Shown here: positions 54,801-62,207 of the stretch, piece by piece
Layout of the letters: each line of letters starts with the position of its first letter
Position numbering within the stretch: the first letter of the stretch is position 1
The notes under the pieces: generated by a model
What the model saw: only the letters and a program-made list of their open reading frames with translations
Databases searched by the model: none
Told to the model about the DNA's origin: nothing
Position numbers and translations under genes: made by a program
NCBI GenBank assembly: GCA_964409905.1
Contig: CAYPET010000011.1
Coordinates: 1-64,000, forward strand
Direction: 5' to 3'
Length of the DNA stretch: 64,000 bases
Source of the DNA: JAGNRR01 sp964409905
GTDB lineage: Bacteria > Bacteroidota > Bacteroidia > Chitinophagales > Chitinophagaceae

Positions 54801-55388
54801 GTCATAATGTCTTTTGATATTGCTTATGCGCAACGCATGGGTCGAGAGGATCGTTTGCGGCTAATTATGTCCGAAGATTGTGGACAGACTTGGGTGCCTA
54901 CCGGCTTTGATAAAGGTGGTTCGCAACTTGCTACAGCATTATCATCTAACAGTATTTTCTCACCAACTTTGACGAATCAATGGCGCAATGAGCGGATAGA
55001 TTTAAGTGGTCAAAAAGGGAAGAAAATAATACTTCGCTTTGTAGGGACAAATGATAATGGGAATAATTTGTATCTGGATAATATTAACATTATGCTTAAA
55101 GATGGTGCTCCATTGGGGGTAAGCCAACTTGATAAAAATGAACAATATGTTGTTTATCCGAACCCTAGTAATGGAAAATATGTGCTTCGTACAAATTTCA
55201 ATACATCTAAAGTGTTATATATGTCAATAAAAGATATGAATGGTAAGATTATTACGAAATCCAGAATGCCTTTACATGCCGGTATCACACAATCTGCTAT
55301 TGATATTACCTATTTACCTAATGGTATTTACATGTTACAACTGTTTGACGGCGAAAACACTCAAACAATTCGTTTAACAAAGAAATAG
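51816..55388 (+). CDS. S8-family (subtilisin-like) protease with T9SS sorting domain
   Basis: A secreted serine protease of 1190 residues. A signal peptide (1-18, ending VSAQ) and a prodomain-like region to about 205 come first. The catalytic domain (about 210-490) has Asp in SMGDDGNVGPH, His in GTHGDHVMG and Ser in SGTSMACPG. A beta-sandwich of P-domain type follows (about 500-620), then Fn3-like and adhesin-like modules. The last 80 residues are a T9SS type A sorting domain beginning VYPNPSNGKY. It would be exported by Sec, then T9SS. It is monocistronic with a strong terminator. Confidence 0.94.
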   Translation: MRQILLIIFCFAILTVSAQKVHFNSGSHDLPSNAGTFSSQDWSNATFNGKKYAIVQFNKSVSADERATISQQTGLIFFDYIPRYAFIAAIPNSINDLSAFDVKSVVPYVSAYKVSHLLIERPLPNWIDLGNGRIQIDVTFHNDIYKSMIEYQLGNLGIEVLSWQEENLAVVALPENQLNLLAAKPFVKYMQPTSAPAEIENDEGRTSTRTNVLDAEYLQGLHFIGNGIAVSMGDDGNVGPHIDFQGRLTNLASGMGGTHGDHVMGIIGSAGNQDPTARGHAPGASLIAYSNYNNLQNATTDYLTRGVRITANSLGQTCNSGYNNNARTQDQYINANYSLISVHSAGNDGTSNCGFVNGYYQITGGYKAGKNCLATGNLLKDDELANSSSRGPARDGRIKPDLCAVGTSVNSTQPNNSYAVLSGTSMACPGLAGTLASLWEAYKVNNAGQDPYSALMKGIALNTADDLGRPGPDFQFGWGRINAKRVVEVIQNKQYILDTIDNGQTDVHQITVPANIAQVKFMLYYHDEPGAANAAIPLVNDLNLLATAPNTFVFQPWVLNYTQTTAALTSNAVRGRDSVNNAEQVSVKNPQPGTWNISISSFDVPQGPQPYVLVYYFEPRGITLTYPQGGEHFNAGVTERIRWDANDINLPITLEYSSDNGLNWNVISSNIPSDDRHYDWTPPSSLATGEMQMRISRGTQSDVTDANFTVFRQVQNVVVDTACPTQFHLSWDAVSGATDYTVYQLGNKFMDSVGNTTTNGIYLTNNVNTNGTYYFAVRANISSNGAQGRRSLAYEKLPGQVNCGDDIVNLRTEMPFYKAYDCAPIGSVPVTITVRNQSLTGAIISNIPVSYTVNGVLTGSDTIAGPILVGDSVVHTFTTQATFPGAGIYQVRTRCSYQYDAFLQNDTSSRIMNIINIGSTPPPVVQDFEGNFLPNGWLTDNPDNGIPWQKTFTLSGAVQGNTHAAYMDFYNYTNVGAEDILETPVIDLSNVTTDSVIMSFDIAYAQRMGREDRLRLIMSEDCGQTWVPTGFDKGGSQLATALSSNSIFSPTLTNQWRNERIDLSGQKGKKIILRFVGTNDNGNNLYLDNINIMLKDGAPLGVSQLDKNEQYVVYPNPSNGKYVLRTNFNTSKVLYMSIKDMNGKIITKSRMPLHAGITQSAIDITYLPNGIYMLQLFDGENTQTIRLTKK

Positions 55389-55404
55389 ATTCAATTGTTA
55401 TTAA

Positions 55405-55446
55405 TACTAGCCCTCATATGCCTTATATGAGGGCTAGTATATTTTC
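55405..55446 (+). terminator. Terminator after the S8 protease gene
   Basis: A perfect 16-bp stem (55405-55420 with 55426-55441, loop GCCTT) is followed by ATTTT. It is one of the longest hairpins in the window. Confidence 0.9.
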
Positions 55447-55466
55447 AAGGTCTGGCTAATAATATT

Positions 55467-55497
55467 TTGTAGAATAATATAAATTGAATAAATTTGC
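55467..55497 (+). promoter_or_regulatory. Full -33/-7 promoter of rpmE2
   Basis: TTTG (55467-55470), a 19-nt spacer and TAAATTTG (55490-55497) make the best complete match to the Bacteroidota promoter consensus in the window. Confidence 0.75.
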
Positions 55498-55502
55498 GCC
55501 TC

Positions 55503-55540
55503 ATTCGCACGGTTGGTATCGTGCCAAAAAAAAATAAGTT
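55503..55540 (+). promoter_or_regulatory. rpmE2 leader with hairpin, possible autoregulatory element
   Basis: The 5' leader contains a 7-bp hairpin (GCACGGT at 55507-55513, ATCGTGC at 55518-55524, loop TGGT) followed by an A9 tract up to the start codon region. Ribosomal protein genes often have leader structures bound by their own product. No match to a known family was made. Confidence 0.4.
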
Positions 55541-55789
55541 ATGAGAAAAGATATTCACCCTGAAAGTTATCGTTTGGTTGTTTTTAAAGATATGACCAAT
55601 GACGAAACATTTTTGTCAAAATCAACAGCTTTTTCTAAAGAAACAATAACCTGGGATGATGGAAATGAATACCCATTGATAAAACTTGATATTTCGAGCA
55701 CTTCGCATCCTTTTTATACAGGCAAGAAAGTAATGGTGGACACTGCTGGTCGAATTGACAAGTTTAATAAGCGATACGCCAAGAAATAA
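55541..55789 (+). CDS. rpmE2: 50S ribosomal protein L31, type B
   Basis: The 82 residues begin MRKDIHPESYRLVVFKDM and include TSHPFYTGKK and DTAGRIDKFNKRY, typical of L31. There is no CxxC zinc site, so it is the zinc-free type B form, the usual one in Bacteroidota. It has its own promoter, a 38-nt structured leader and a terminator, so it is a single-gene transcript. Confidence 0.96.
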   Translation: MRKDIHPESYRLVVFKDMTNDETFLSKSTAFSKETITWDDGNEYPLIKLDISSTSHPFYTGKKVMVDTAGRIDKFNKRYAKK

Positions 55790-55810
55790 TTACAGTAAAT
55801 TTCAAAGTTT

Positions 55811-55841
55811 AAACCTCCTTTCTGACAAGGAGGTTTTTTTA
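55811..55841 (+). terminator. Terminator after rpmE2
   Basis: A 10-bp stem (AAACCTCCTT/AAGGAGGTTT, loop TCTGAC) is followed by Ts, 22 nt after the stop. Confidence 0.9.
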
Positions 55842-55950
55842 TTTTTGTACTTTCAATTTCAAAAATTATCATATCAATTTACCTTAACCAAAATCTCAAG
55901 AAATTATTCAATTTTTATAGAAATCTGTTCAGGTGATTTTTGGACTATAC

Positions 55951-57366
55951 CTAGTTTTTCAATAACCCAAGTTCCTTTCCTTTTTTTATCATAAAATCAT
56001 AAGCCGCATCATATTGATTGGGTATGACACCGTCTAAAATTGCTTCGCGTACTGCAAGTTTTAATTCTCCTACAATTCTGCTTGGACGAAGATTAAATGT
56101 ACTCATGATTATTTCACCGGTAATTGGTGGTTGCCAATTTCTTATTTTATCCTTGGCTTCAACTTCTTGTATTTTTTCTTCGACAAGCTTAAAGTTGTCT
56201 TTATAGCGTCGAACTTTTTCTGGATTTTTGGATGTGATATCTGCATTGCAAAGGATGATTAAATCTTCGATATCCTCTCCTGCGTCAAAAAGTAGTCGTC
56301 TCACCGCGCTATCTGTTATTTCTTCTTTTGCTAGTGCTATAGGTCTTAAATGCAGTAGTACTAATTTTTGAACATACTTCATTTTTTCGTTAGCTGGCAG
56401 CTTAAGTTGTTTGAATATTTTTGGAACCATTTTGGCACCTAGCCATTCGTGTCCATGGAAGGTCCAACCATGGTTTTCTTCGAATTTTTTTGTTTGTGGC
56501 TTGGCAATATCATGCAATAATGCAGCCCAGCGTAGCCATAGGTTTTCCGTATGTATAGCAATATTATCTAGTACTTCCAGCGTGTGATAAAAGTTATCTT
56601 TATGTCCGTAGCCATTAATTTTTTCTACGCCACAAAGGTTTTTTAACAATGGGAAAAAATGCTTCAGCAACCCCAAATCTTTTAGCAGTTTGAAACCAAT
56701 TGAAGGTTTGTTTGCAAGTATGATTTTGTTCAACTCCTCCGTAATACGTTCTTGCGAAATGATATTTATACGTTCAGCCATTTTTGTAATGGCCAGCTGA
56801 CTTTCTTCAACGAGTTTAAAGTTGAGTTCTGTTGCAAACCTAATGGCCCGCATCATACGGAGGGGATCATCAGCATATGTTTTTTCCGGCGCTAGGGGTG
56901 TTCTGATAACTTTATTTTGTAGGTCTTCAAGGCCATTGAACGGATCGGTTAATCTGCCAAAATTATCTTTATTCAAACCTATGGATAGCGCGTTGATAGT
57001 AAAATCTCTACGCTTTTGGTCATCCTCCAAACTGCCATTTTCTACAATGGGTTTGCGAGAATCGGCACGATAGCTTTCTTTGCGTGCACCCACAAACTCA
57101 ATATCATAGTTTTCAACAACAAATTGTGCAGTGCCAAAACTTTTGAAAACCTTCACATCAGAACTTCTTGCAAATTGTTTATTTGCCAATTGTGCAAATT
57201 CGATCCCATTCCCTTTACAAACTATGTCAAAGTCTTTGGTAGGTCTTTGAAGAATTTTGTCACGAACAAATCCACCTACAGCATAAGCACGAACATTGAG
57301 CAAATCTGCGGCGTGACCAATTTTACGCAATATTTCTTCTTCTATGGTACTAAGTTGAATAGTCAC
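55951..57366 (-). CDS. cca: CCA tRNA nucleotidyltransferase / poly(A) polymerase family, with HD domain
   Basis: The enzyme adds or repairs the CCA end of tRNAs. This fits the tRNA gene here, which does not encode CCA. The 471 residues have the nucleotidyltransferase motif AVGGFVRDKILQRPTKDFDIV (about 28-48), the RRDFTINAL and DPLRMMRAIRFATEL motifs, and a C-terminal HD domain with LLHDIAKPQ (about 286-294). Distinguishing CCA-adding from poly(A) activity needs experiment. The GTG start at 57366 shares its first base with the stop of the upstream gene. Confidence 0.93.
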   Translation of the reverse strand: MTIQLSTIEEEILRKIGHAADLLNVRAYAVGGFVRDKILQRPTKDFDIVCKGNGIEFAQLANKQFARSSDVKVFKSFGTAQFVVENYDIEFVGARKESYRADSRKPIVENGSLEDDQKRRDFTINALSIGLNKDNFGRLTDPFNGLEDLQNKVIRTPLAPEKTYADDPLRMMRAIRFATELNFKLVEESQLAITKMAERINIISQERITEELNKIILANKPSIGFKLLKDLGLLKHFFPLLKNLCGVEKINGYGHKDNFYHTLEVLDNIAIHTENLWLRWAALLHDIAKPQTKKFEENHGWTFHGHEWLGAKMVPKIFKQLKLPANEKMKYVQKLVLLHLRPIALAKEEITDSAVRRLLFDAGEDIEDLIILCNADITSKNPEKVRRYKDNFKLVEEKIQEVEAKDKIRNWQPPITGEIIMSTFNLRPSRIVGELKLAVREAILDGVIPNQYDAAYDFMIKKGKELGLLKN

Positions 57367-58034
57367 TATTCAGGCTTAAATAAATACATTAACCTCAAAC
57401 TGATTGATCGATTGGTTTGTTGTGAACGTTCTACACGAGGGTCATGTTTTTCGCGAATGTTGAGTAAAGAGTTTTGAAACCGAAAGTTTAAATACAGTTT
57501 TTTCCATAATTTATAACTTCCTCCTAGGTTTAAAGCAACGTCATATTTTTTAAATGGGTAAAGGTCATCAGTAGGCGTTCCATTAAGTGAGGCGCGGGCA
57601 TCTACTAATTGTGCATAAGAAAAGCCAGCATATAAAATACTTTTTTGATCGCTGAAAAAGTAATTAAAATTCACAGGAATCTCTGCTGTGCGTAACAAAA
57701 TATCATATTCAGTTATCAAAGTGCCACTGTTTCCATAAACAGCAGGTAATTGATTTTTGCCAGCAATGCTACCTTTTTCGGAGTATAATAATTCCATACT
57801 GATAGTAGCTTGCTCAAATAGTCGGGTGTGTACAATTGCGCCACCATTAAGTCCAATTTTGCGATAACCTGCAAAATTGTCTCCATCCACCTGTGCAAAA
57901 TTGGCACCAATAATAAACCCGCCGAAAAAAGTCGGTTCATCACTGTAATACTGGGCACTTACGTTACTTGTGTATAAAATTAATAACACTGCAAACGTTA
58001 GGAAATAAAATGGTTTTACTTTAGACTTCTGCAT
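57366..58034 (-). CDS. Outer-membrane beta-barrel (porin-like) protein
   Basis: A 222-residue exported protein. The signal peptide ends at NVSAQ (about residue 28). The mature part is a series of short amphipathic strands (FFGGFIIGANFAQVDG, ATISMELLYSEKGS, LYLNFRFQNSLLNIR) typical of the PorT-like/outer membrane protein beta-barrel family. It is translationally coupled to cca through the TAGTG overlap. It is divergent from the 58049 gene, with only 14 nt between the starts. The transported or bound partner is unknown. Confidence 0.8.
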   Translation of the reverse strand: MQKSKVKPFYFLTFAVLLILYTSNVSAQYYSDEPTFFGGFIIGANFAQVDGDNFAGYRKIGLNGGAIVHTRLFEQATISMELLYSEKGSIAGKNQLPAVYGNSGTLITEYDILLRTAEIPVNFNYFFSDQKSILYAGFSYAQLVDARASLNGTPTDDLYPFKKYDVALNLGGSYKLWKKLYLNFRFQNSLLNIREKHDPRVERSQQTNRSISLRLMYLFKPE

Positions 58035-58048
58035 TAGATTGTAAAGAT

Positions 58049-58321
58049 ATGAGTATTAAGCTAACGAAAAAAAACTTAGACAAACTGCGTTCTTTGTTTG
58101 AAGAAATTGGTTTTCGGGTGCGATTTGAAAAAGGCAATTTTCAGTCAGGCTACTGCTTAATTAAAGACCACAACGTTGCTGTGATTAATAAATTCTTACC
58201 TGTAGAAGGACGGGTGCAAGCCTTGCTTGATATTTTGCCTCAAATTGAAAATATTGATGTTTCCAAGCTAAGCACGGATGGTGAGGCCTTATATTCTTCT
58301 ATAATGAATCAGGAGGCTTAA
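58049..58321 (+). CDS. Conserved hypothetical protein (about 90 aa)
   Basis: A 90-residue soluble protein with no Cys-rich or nucleic-acid motif. The pattern LDKLRSLFEEIGFRVRFEKGNFQSGYC followed by VAVINKFLPVEGRVQALLDILPQI suggests a small alpha/beta fold. I think similar proteins are widespread in Bacteroidota, but cannot name the function. Its stop directly abuts the M20 peptidase stop on the other strand. It may share a promoter region with the beta-barrel gene, divergently. Confidence 0.75.
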   Translation: MSIKLTKKNLDKLRSLFEEIGFRVRFEKGNFQSGYCLIKDHNVAVINKFLPVEGRVQALLDILPQIENIDVSKLSTDGEALYSSIMNQEA

Positions 58322-59683
58322 TTATTCTGAAAAATACTTATGAAAATAGGGTATTGTTTCTATCCCCTTAAAATAATTCTCAACGTTATATTTTTCGTTG
58401 GGGGAGTGGATGTTGTCGTTATCTAAACCAAATCCCATCAATACCGTTTTTAGACCGAGCACTTTTTCAAAAAAGGCAATTATAGGTATGCTGCCTCCGC
58501 CTCTTGTAGGAATGGGAGCCTTGCCAAATGTGGCTTCAATTGCTTTTGCCGCAGCTAAATAGGCCTTACTATCTGTTGGGGTAACCACCGGCTCGCCGCC
58601 GTGATGCGGTGTTACTTTTACAGTAACTCCTTTTGGTGCTATTTTTTCAAAGTATTGACTAAATAGTTGCTCAATATCTTTGGATACTTGATCGGGTACA
58701 AGTCGCATTGAGATTTTTGCATAAGCCTTTGATGGCAGTACCGTTTTGGCACCTTCCCCAATATACCCTCCCCAGATACCATTCACATCCAAGGTAGGAC
58801 GAATGCCGGTGCGCTCAAGTGTAGAATATCCTTTTTCTCCCACAGCTGCAGTAATTCCTAATTCGCTTTGATATTCTTCCAAATCAAATGGGGCAGCATT
58901 CAAATCATTGCGTTCCTTTTCAGTAAGTTCCAATACCTTATCATAAAATCCTGGTATGGTAATTCTGTTCTCATCATCATGCATGCCAGCTATCATTTTG
59001 CACAAAATATTGATAGGGTTCGCAACTCCTCCACCATAAACGCCACTATGTAAATCTCTGTTTGGTCCGGTTACCTCGACCTCCATGTAGGCTAAACCAC
59101 GCAAGCCTGTTTCTATTGAAGGTGTATCCATGCTAATCATAGAAGTGTCTGAAACTAGAACAATGTCAGCCTTCAAGCGGTCTACATTATTTTCTAGGAA
59201 GGCGCCTAAATTGGTGCTGCCTACTTCTTCTTCTCCTTCAATGATGTATTTCACGTTGCAAGTCATTGTGCCCGTTTTTACCATTGTTTCCAATGCTTTT
59301 ACATGCATAAATACTTGTCCTTTATCATCACATGCACCCCGTGCATAAATTTTACCATCCTTGATTACTGGCTCAAAAGGTCCGCTGTGCCACAGATCAA
59401 GTGGCTCGGCAGGCTGAACATCATAATGGCCATAAGTCAAAATTGTTGGGAGGTCAGGGTTTACAATTTTTTCAGCGTATACAATTGGATGCCCTGCAGT
59501 TTCACATATTTCAGCTATGTCACAGCCCGCATCTAATAAACTTTGTTGTATTGATGCCGCACATTTTAGCATGTCCTCTTTATGTTCAGACTTTGCACTT
59601 ATGGACGGGATTCGCAATAAATCCAACAACTCATTTAAAAAACGATCTTTATTCTCTGTTTGATATTCTGACCAAGCTTGCAT
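58322..59683 (-). CDS. M20-family dipeptidase
   Basis: A zinc-dependent peptidase of 453 residues, similar to carnosinase-type dipeptidases. Visible metal ligands: His and Asp in TYGHYDVQPAEP (about 85-96), Asp in GACDDKGQ (about 118-125) and Glu-Glu in EGEEEVGS (about 150-157), plus RGGGSIPI and the His near the C-terminus in DNDNIHSPNEK. A dimerisation lid domain lies at about 190-350. No signal peptide is seen, so it probably acts in the cytoplasm on small peptides. Confidence 0.93.
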   Translation of the reverse strand: MQAWSEYQTENKDRFLNELLDLLRIPSISAKSEHKEDMLKCAASIQQSLLDAGCDIAEICETAGHPIVYAEKIVNPDLPTILTYGHYDVQPAEPLDLWHSGPFEPVIKDGKIYARGACDDKGQVFMHVKALETMVKTGTMTCNVKYIIEGEEEVGSTNLGAFLENNVDRLKADIVLVSDTSMISMDTPSIETGLRGLAYMEVEVTGPNRDLHSGVYGGGVANPINILCKMIAGMHDDENRITIPGFYDKVLELTEKERNDLNAAPFDLEEYQSELGITAAVGEKGYSTLERTGIRPTLDVNGIWGGYIGEGAKTVLPSKAYAKISMRLVPDQVSKDIEQLFSQYFEKIAPKGVTVKVTPHHGGEPVVTPTDSKAYLAAAKAIEATFGKAPIPTRGGGSIPIIAFFEKVLGLKTVLMGFGLDNDNIHSPNEKYNVENYFKGIETIPYFHKYFSE

Positions 59684-59729
59684 AGTATTTTTTTGTTTGG
59701 TTGCTAAGATACTATGTAAAGCGGGAGTG

Positions 59730-60605
59730 TTATGACAAGAAATGGTATTTTATAAAATCCTTAATGCGAATGTGAGGTGGCACACTTTGTGCCGGAAGCG
59801 GTGCAATCCATTTTTGTCCTGTTCTTAAATAGTGCTTAGAAAAAGTACCTGGTGTAATACGCCATTTTCTTAGAAAAATTCGCTTTCCAATATTTTTACC
59901 CAGCTTCTTGGTTGATCGCGACCCAAAGTGATACACACGGCTTTGCCCAAGACCTTTAAAATAGCGGATACCCAAACGCCAGCATTTCATGCTTATATCC
60001 GGATCTGAGTACATGCCTGGCGAAAATTCTTCACTCATGCCGCCTATTTTTGTCCAAGTTTCTTTGTGCAATATATTGGGGGGCCATGTACTTCCGCACC
60101 AATCTGATTTTTGAAATTTTTTATATTGAGATAGTAATTCGCTTTCTTTGAAGGATGCTATCGTCTGTCCATAATCTGCTACAATTACACATGGATTATT
60201 ACTATTGGTGGGTTCTATCATTGTTGCGGATAGCATGAAGTTATTGTGACCAATAGATATTATTTCGTCATATAAATGTTTATCCCAATCAGGCAGGGCA
60301 TACATATCATCGTTTATGTACAATACATAGGATGTATTGGCAATAGTGGCCCCGGCATTTAATCCATGACAAATGCCTAAGTTATTTTCGGATAGTACAT
60401 AATCAAGTTCTGGTCTATTGGCTACCCATTCAATAGTGCCATCCTTACCTTCATTGATGATGACAATTATTTGATGCGCGAATGTTGAATGCTTTTGAAT
60501 ACTTTGGATGCATAGTTGCAGATAGGGCAAATTGTTCCAAGAGGGAATTAAAATGCTAAACTTTTGTGTTGCTTGAGGGGTAGATTGTTTTACTGTGATT
60601 GCCAT
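59730..60605 (-). CDS. Family 2 glycosyltransferase
   Basis: A sugar transferase of 291 residues with a GT-A fold. The N-terminus FSILIPSWNNLPYLQLCIQSI and the DxD-like motif YINDDMYALPDW (about 95-106), with later SDPDISMKCW, match GT2 enzymes. No membrane helix is evident. It is downstream of the rpmB-rpmG-DUF4295 terminator and probably transcribed separately. The sugar and acceptor are unknown; no polysaccharide cluster is nearby. Confidence 0.88.
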   Translation of the reverse strand: MAITVKQSTPQATQKFSILIPSWNNLPYLQLCIQSIQKHSTFAHQIIVIINEGKDGTIEWVANRPELDYVLSENNLGICHGLNAGATIANTSYVLYINDDMYALPDWDKHLYDEIISIGHNNFMLSATMIEPTNSNNPCVIVADYGQTIASFKESELLSQYKKFQKSDWCGSTWPPNILHKETWTKIGGMSEEFSPGMYSDPDISMKCWRLGIRYFKGLGQSRVYHFGSRSTKKLGKNIGKRIFLRKWRITPGTFSKHYLRTGQKWIAPLPAQSVPPHIRIKDFIKYHFLS

Positions 60606-60627
60606 AGAGAATTGTAATTGAATATAA

Positions 60628-60656
60628 TAAAAAATCCCCCGATTTTACGGGGGATT
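60628..60656 (-). terminator. Terminator after the rpmB-rpmG operon
   Basis: A 9-bp stem (AATCCCCCG/CGGGGGATT, loop TAAAAT on the minus strand) runs into TTTTTTATT. Confidence 0.88.
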
Positions 60657-60678
60657 GTTTTCAATACTTCAAATAGTA

Positions 60679-60840
60679 TTATTTTTTCAAAAAGTCATTT
60701 ACATTGTCCTTTAAAACCATATTAGCCTTAAAAGCATAATTGCCCGTTTTGCTTTTTACAGCACGGATAACTTTTGTATAATTTTTTGATTCAACGACAA
60801 CGCCGTCTTTTTTAATCGCGGTTTTTGCTGCTTTTGCCAT
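60679..60840 (-). CDS. DUF4295 family protein
   Basis: A 53-residue basic protein starting MAKAAKTAIKKDGVVVE, with KVIRAVKSKTGNYAFKANM. It is short and easily missed. It has the Lys-rich composition of a ribosome-associated protein. It lies 5 nt behind rpmG, and DUF4295 proteins are known to follow rpmG in Bacteroidota. Its function is unknown; a ribosomal or ribosome-bound role is a fair guess from the operon. Confidence 0.88.
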   Translation of the reverse strand: MAKAAKTAIKKDGVVVESKNYTKVIRAVKSKTGNYAFKANMVLKDNVNDFLKK

Positions 60841-60845
60841 AATAC

Positions 60846-61028
60846 TTATTTAATTTCTTTGTGAATAGTATATTTCTTCATGATTGGGTTATACTTTTTT
60901 AACTCCAATCTTTCAGGTGTATTTTTCTTGTTCTTAGTAGAAATGTAACGGCTAGTGCCTGGAAGACCACTTTCTTTGTGCTCTGTACATTCCATTATTA
61001 TTTGAACTCTGTTTCCTTTTTTTGCCAT
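60846..61028 (-). CDS. rpmG: 50S ribosomal protein L33
   Basis: The 60 residues contain RVQIIMECTEHK, SRYISTKNKKNTPERLELKKYNP and YTIHKE, the L33 signature. Only one Cys is present, so it is the zinc-free form, consistent with the zinc-free L31. It lies 21 nt behind rpmB. Confidence 0.97.
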   Translation of the reverse strand: MAKKGNRVQIIMECTEHKESGLPGTSRYISTKNKKNTPERLELKKYNPIMKKYTIHKEIK

Positions 61029-61049
61029 GATGAATGTTAATTTACCTTA

Positions 61050-61286
61050 TTAAATATTCCCGCCTGCAGCGCGCATTTCTTTTACAACGTTATATAGACC
61101 TCTTTTATTAATCGTGCGCATTGCTTGTGCAGATAATTTTAGTGTAATCCATTTGTCTTCTTCTACTAGGTAATAACGTTTCTTTTGGATGTTTGGCATA
61201 AAGCGTTTGATTGTTTTCTTGTTTGAAAACGATACTTTATTACCCTTTTGGTATCCTTTGCCGCTTACCTGACATATTCTAGCCAT
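61050..61286 (-). CDS. rpmB: 50S ribosomal protein L28
   Basis: The 78 residues start MARICQVSGKGYQKGNKVSFS and include KRFMPNIQKKRY and MRTINKRGLYNVV, typical of L28. I use ATG 61286 rather than an upstream start at 61340, because the -7 box lies at 61310-61317. First gene of the rpmB-rpmG-DUF4295 operon. Confidence 0.97.
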   Translation of the reverse strand: MARICQVSGKGYQKGNKVSFSNKKTIKRFMPNIQKKRYYLVEEDKWITLKLSAQAMRTINKRGLYNVVKEMRAAGGNI

Positions 61287-61309
61287 TGTTCGAAATTTTT
61301 TTGGGACTG

Positions 61310-61317
61310 CAAATGTA
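61310..61317 (-). promoter_or_regulatory. -7 box of the rpmB operon
   Basis: TACATTTG on the minus strand matches TAnnTTTG and ends 23 nt before the rpmB ATG. Confidence 0.65.
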
Positions 61318-61380
61318 TACTTTAATCCCATTTTTGGCAAAAAAAGCGCTAAATGTTTCTTTGAATTTACAGTTTAAACG

Positions 61381-62127
61381 TTAAATATCTTTATATCGAA
61401 GCTTTATTTTCAATAAATCCAGCCACAAAACCCAAAAGTAACTCAATTTTACAGAACTTTTTCCTCTGTCAATCCATTCGCGAAGTGGTTCCTCATGTAG
61501 GAAAATAGTTGCATTTTCTCGTCCTAAATGTTTTAGGGCTCTAAAGAATAGTTCTACATCAAAAAGCCACTTGGAAATAAACGGATCTTCAAAGAGTACC
61601 TTGGCAAGCGAAATTTCAAAAGCTTTACAGCCGCACTGTGTATCATATACCTTCAATTTTAACATCGTTGATATAGCTGTAGCGATTACACGGCCTATAT
61701 AATGCCGAAACGCTTTTCGTTCGATATGACTATCCACAGTCAAAATTCTCGAGCCAAAGCTGAAACGAATATTACCTTGAATGGTTTGTGCTACACGATA
61801 GCATTCCTCAAAACTGGTTGACAAATCTGCATCTAGAAAGGCAATTTTCTCAGTATCCAGATTGGCAAGTGCCCATTTAATGCCTTTACGGACACTTTCA
61901 GCCTTGCCTATATTGGCGTTGTTTTTAATGAAAAAACAGGCATTTGGGAAAGCAGATTGAAAGGCTGATAGCATCGAGGATGTTTGATCCGTTGAACCAT
62001 CATCCACCAATACAAAGGCTATATTCTGATGTTGAGATAAAAAATCGTGATAACGGGATACATCAAGCTTTTTTGCTTCATTATAAGCTGGAATAATAAT
62101 ACATAATTCTACCTTGTTTTTAGTCAC
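61381..62127 (-). CDS. Family 2 glycosyltransferase (dolichyl-phosphate mannose synthase-like)
   Basis: About 248 residues with the GT2 core: CIIIPAYNEAKKLD near the N-terminus, VLVDDGSTDQTS (about 37-48), IAFLDADLSTS (DxD, about 95-105), CGCKAFE and KWLFDVELFF. This matches the dolichyl-phosphate beta-glucosyl/mannosyltransferase subgroup, which makes lipid-linked sugars at the membrane. I place the start at GTG 62127, right behind the -7 box at 62134-62141. The longer frame to 62214 crosses the promoter region and repeats. Divergent from icmF. Confidence 0.85.
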   Translation of the reverse strand: MTKNKVELCIIIPAYNEAKKLDVSRYHDFLSQHQNIAFVLVDDGSTDQTSSMLSAFQSAFPNACFFIKNNANIGKAESVRKGIKWALANLDTEKIAFLDADLSTSFEECYRVAQTIQGNIRFSFGSRILTVDSHIERKAFRHYIGRVIATAISTMLKLKVYDTQCGCKAFEISLAKVLFEDPFISKWLFDVELFFRALKHLGRENATIFLHEEPLREWIDRGKSSVKLSYFWVLWLDLLKIKLRYKDI

Positions 62128-62133
62128 CAACAC

Positions 62134-62141
62134 CAAAGATA
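62134..62141 (-). promoter_or_regulatory. -7 box of the glycosyltransferase gene (leaderless type)
   Basis: TATCTTTG on the minus strand matches TAnnTTTG and ends 6 nt before the GTG at 62127. Confidence 0.55.
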
Positions 62142-62152
62142 AAGTAAAGCGG

Positions 62153-62186
62153 AATTCGTAATTGAAAAATTCGTAATTGGTAATTG
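62153..62186 (+). repeat. Direct repeats in the divergent icmF/glycosyltransferase promoter region
   Basis: AATTCGTAATTG occurs at 62153-62164 and 62168-62179 (period 15 bp). A third partial copy, GTAATTG, is at 62180-62186. They lie between the two -7 boxes and look like a binding site for a regulator acting on one or both genes. Confidence 0.65.
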
Positions 62187-62194
62187 AACTGATG

Positions 62195-62202
62195 TAAATT
62201 TG
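62195..62202 (+). promoter_or_regulatory. -7 box of icmF (leaderless type)
   Basis: TAAATTTG matches TAnnTTTG and ends 5 nt before the ATG at 62208. Confidence 0.65.
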
Positions 62203-62207
62203 CCCGT

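Noticed and set aside
52000..55300. Several 60-80 codon frames on the minus strand inside the S8 protease
   Set aside because: Shadows of a clear 1190-residue coding sequence, with no independent signals.
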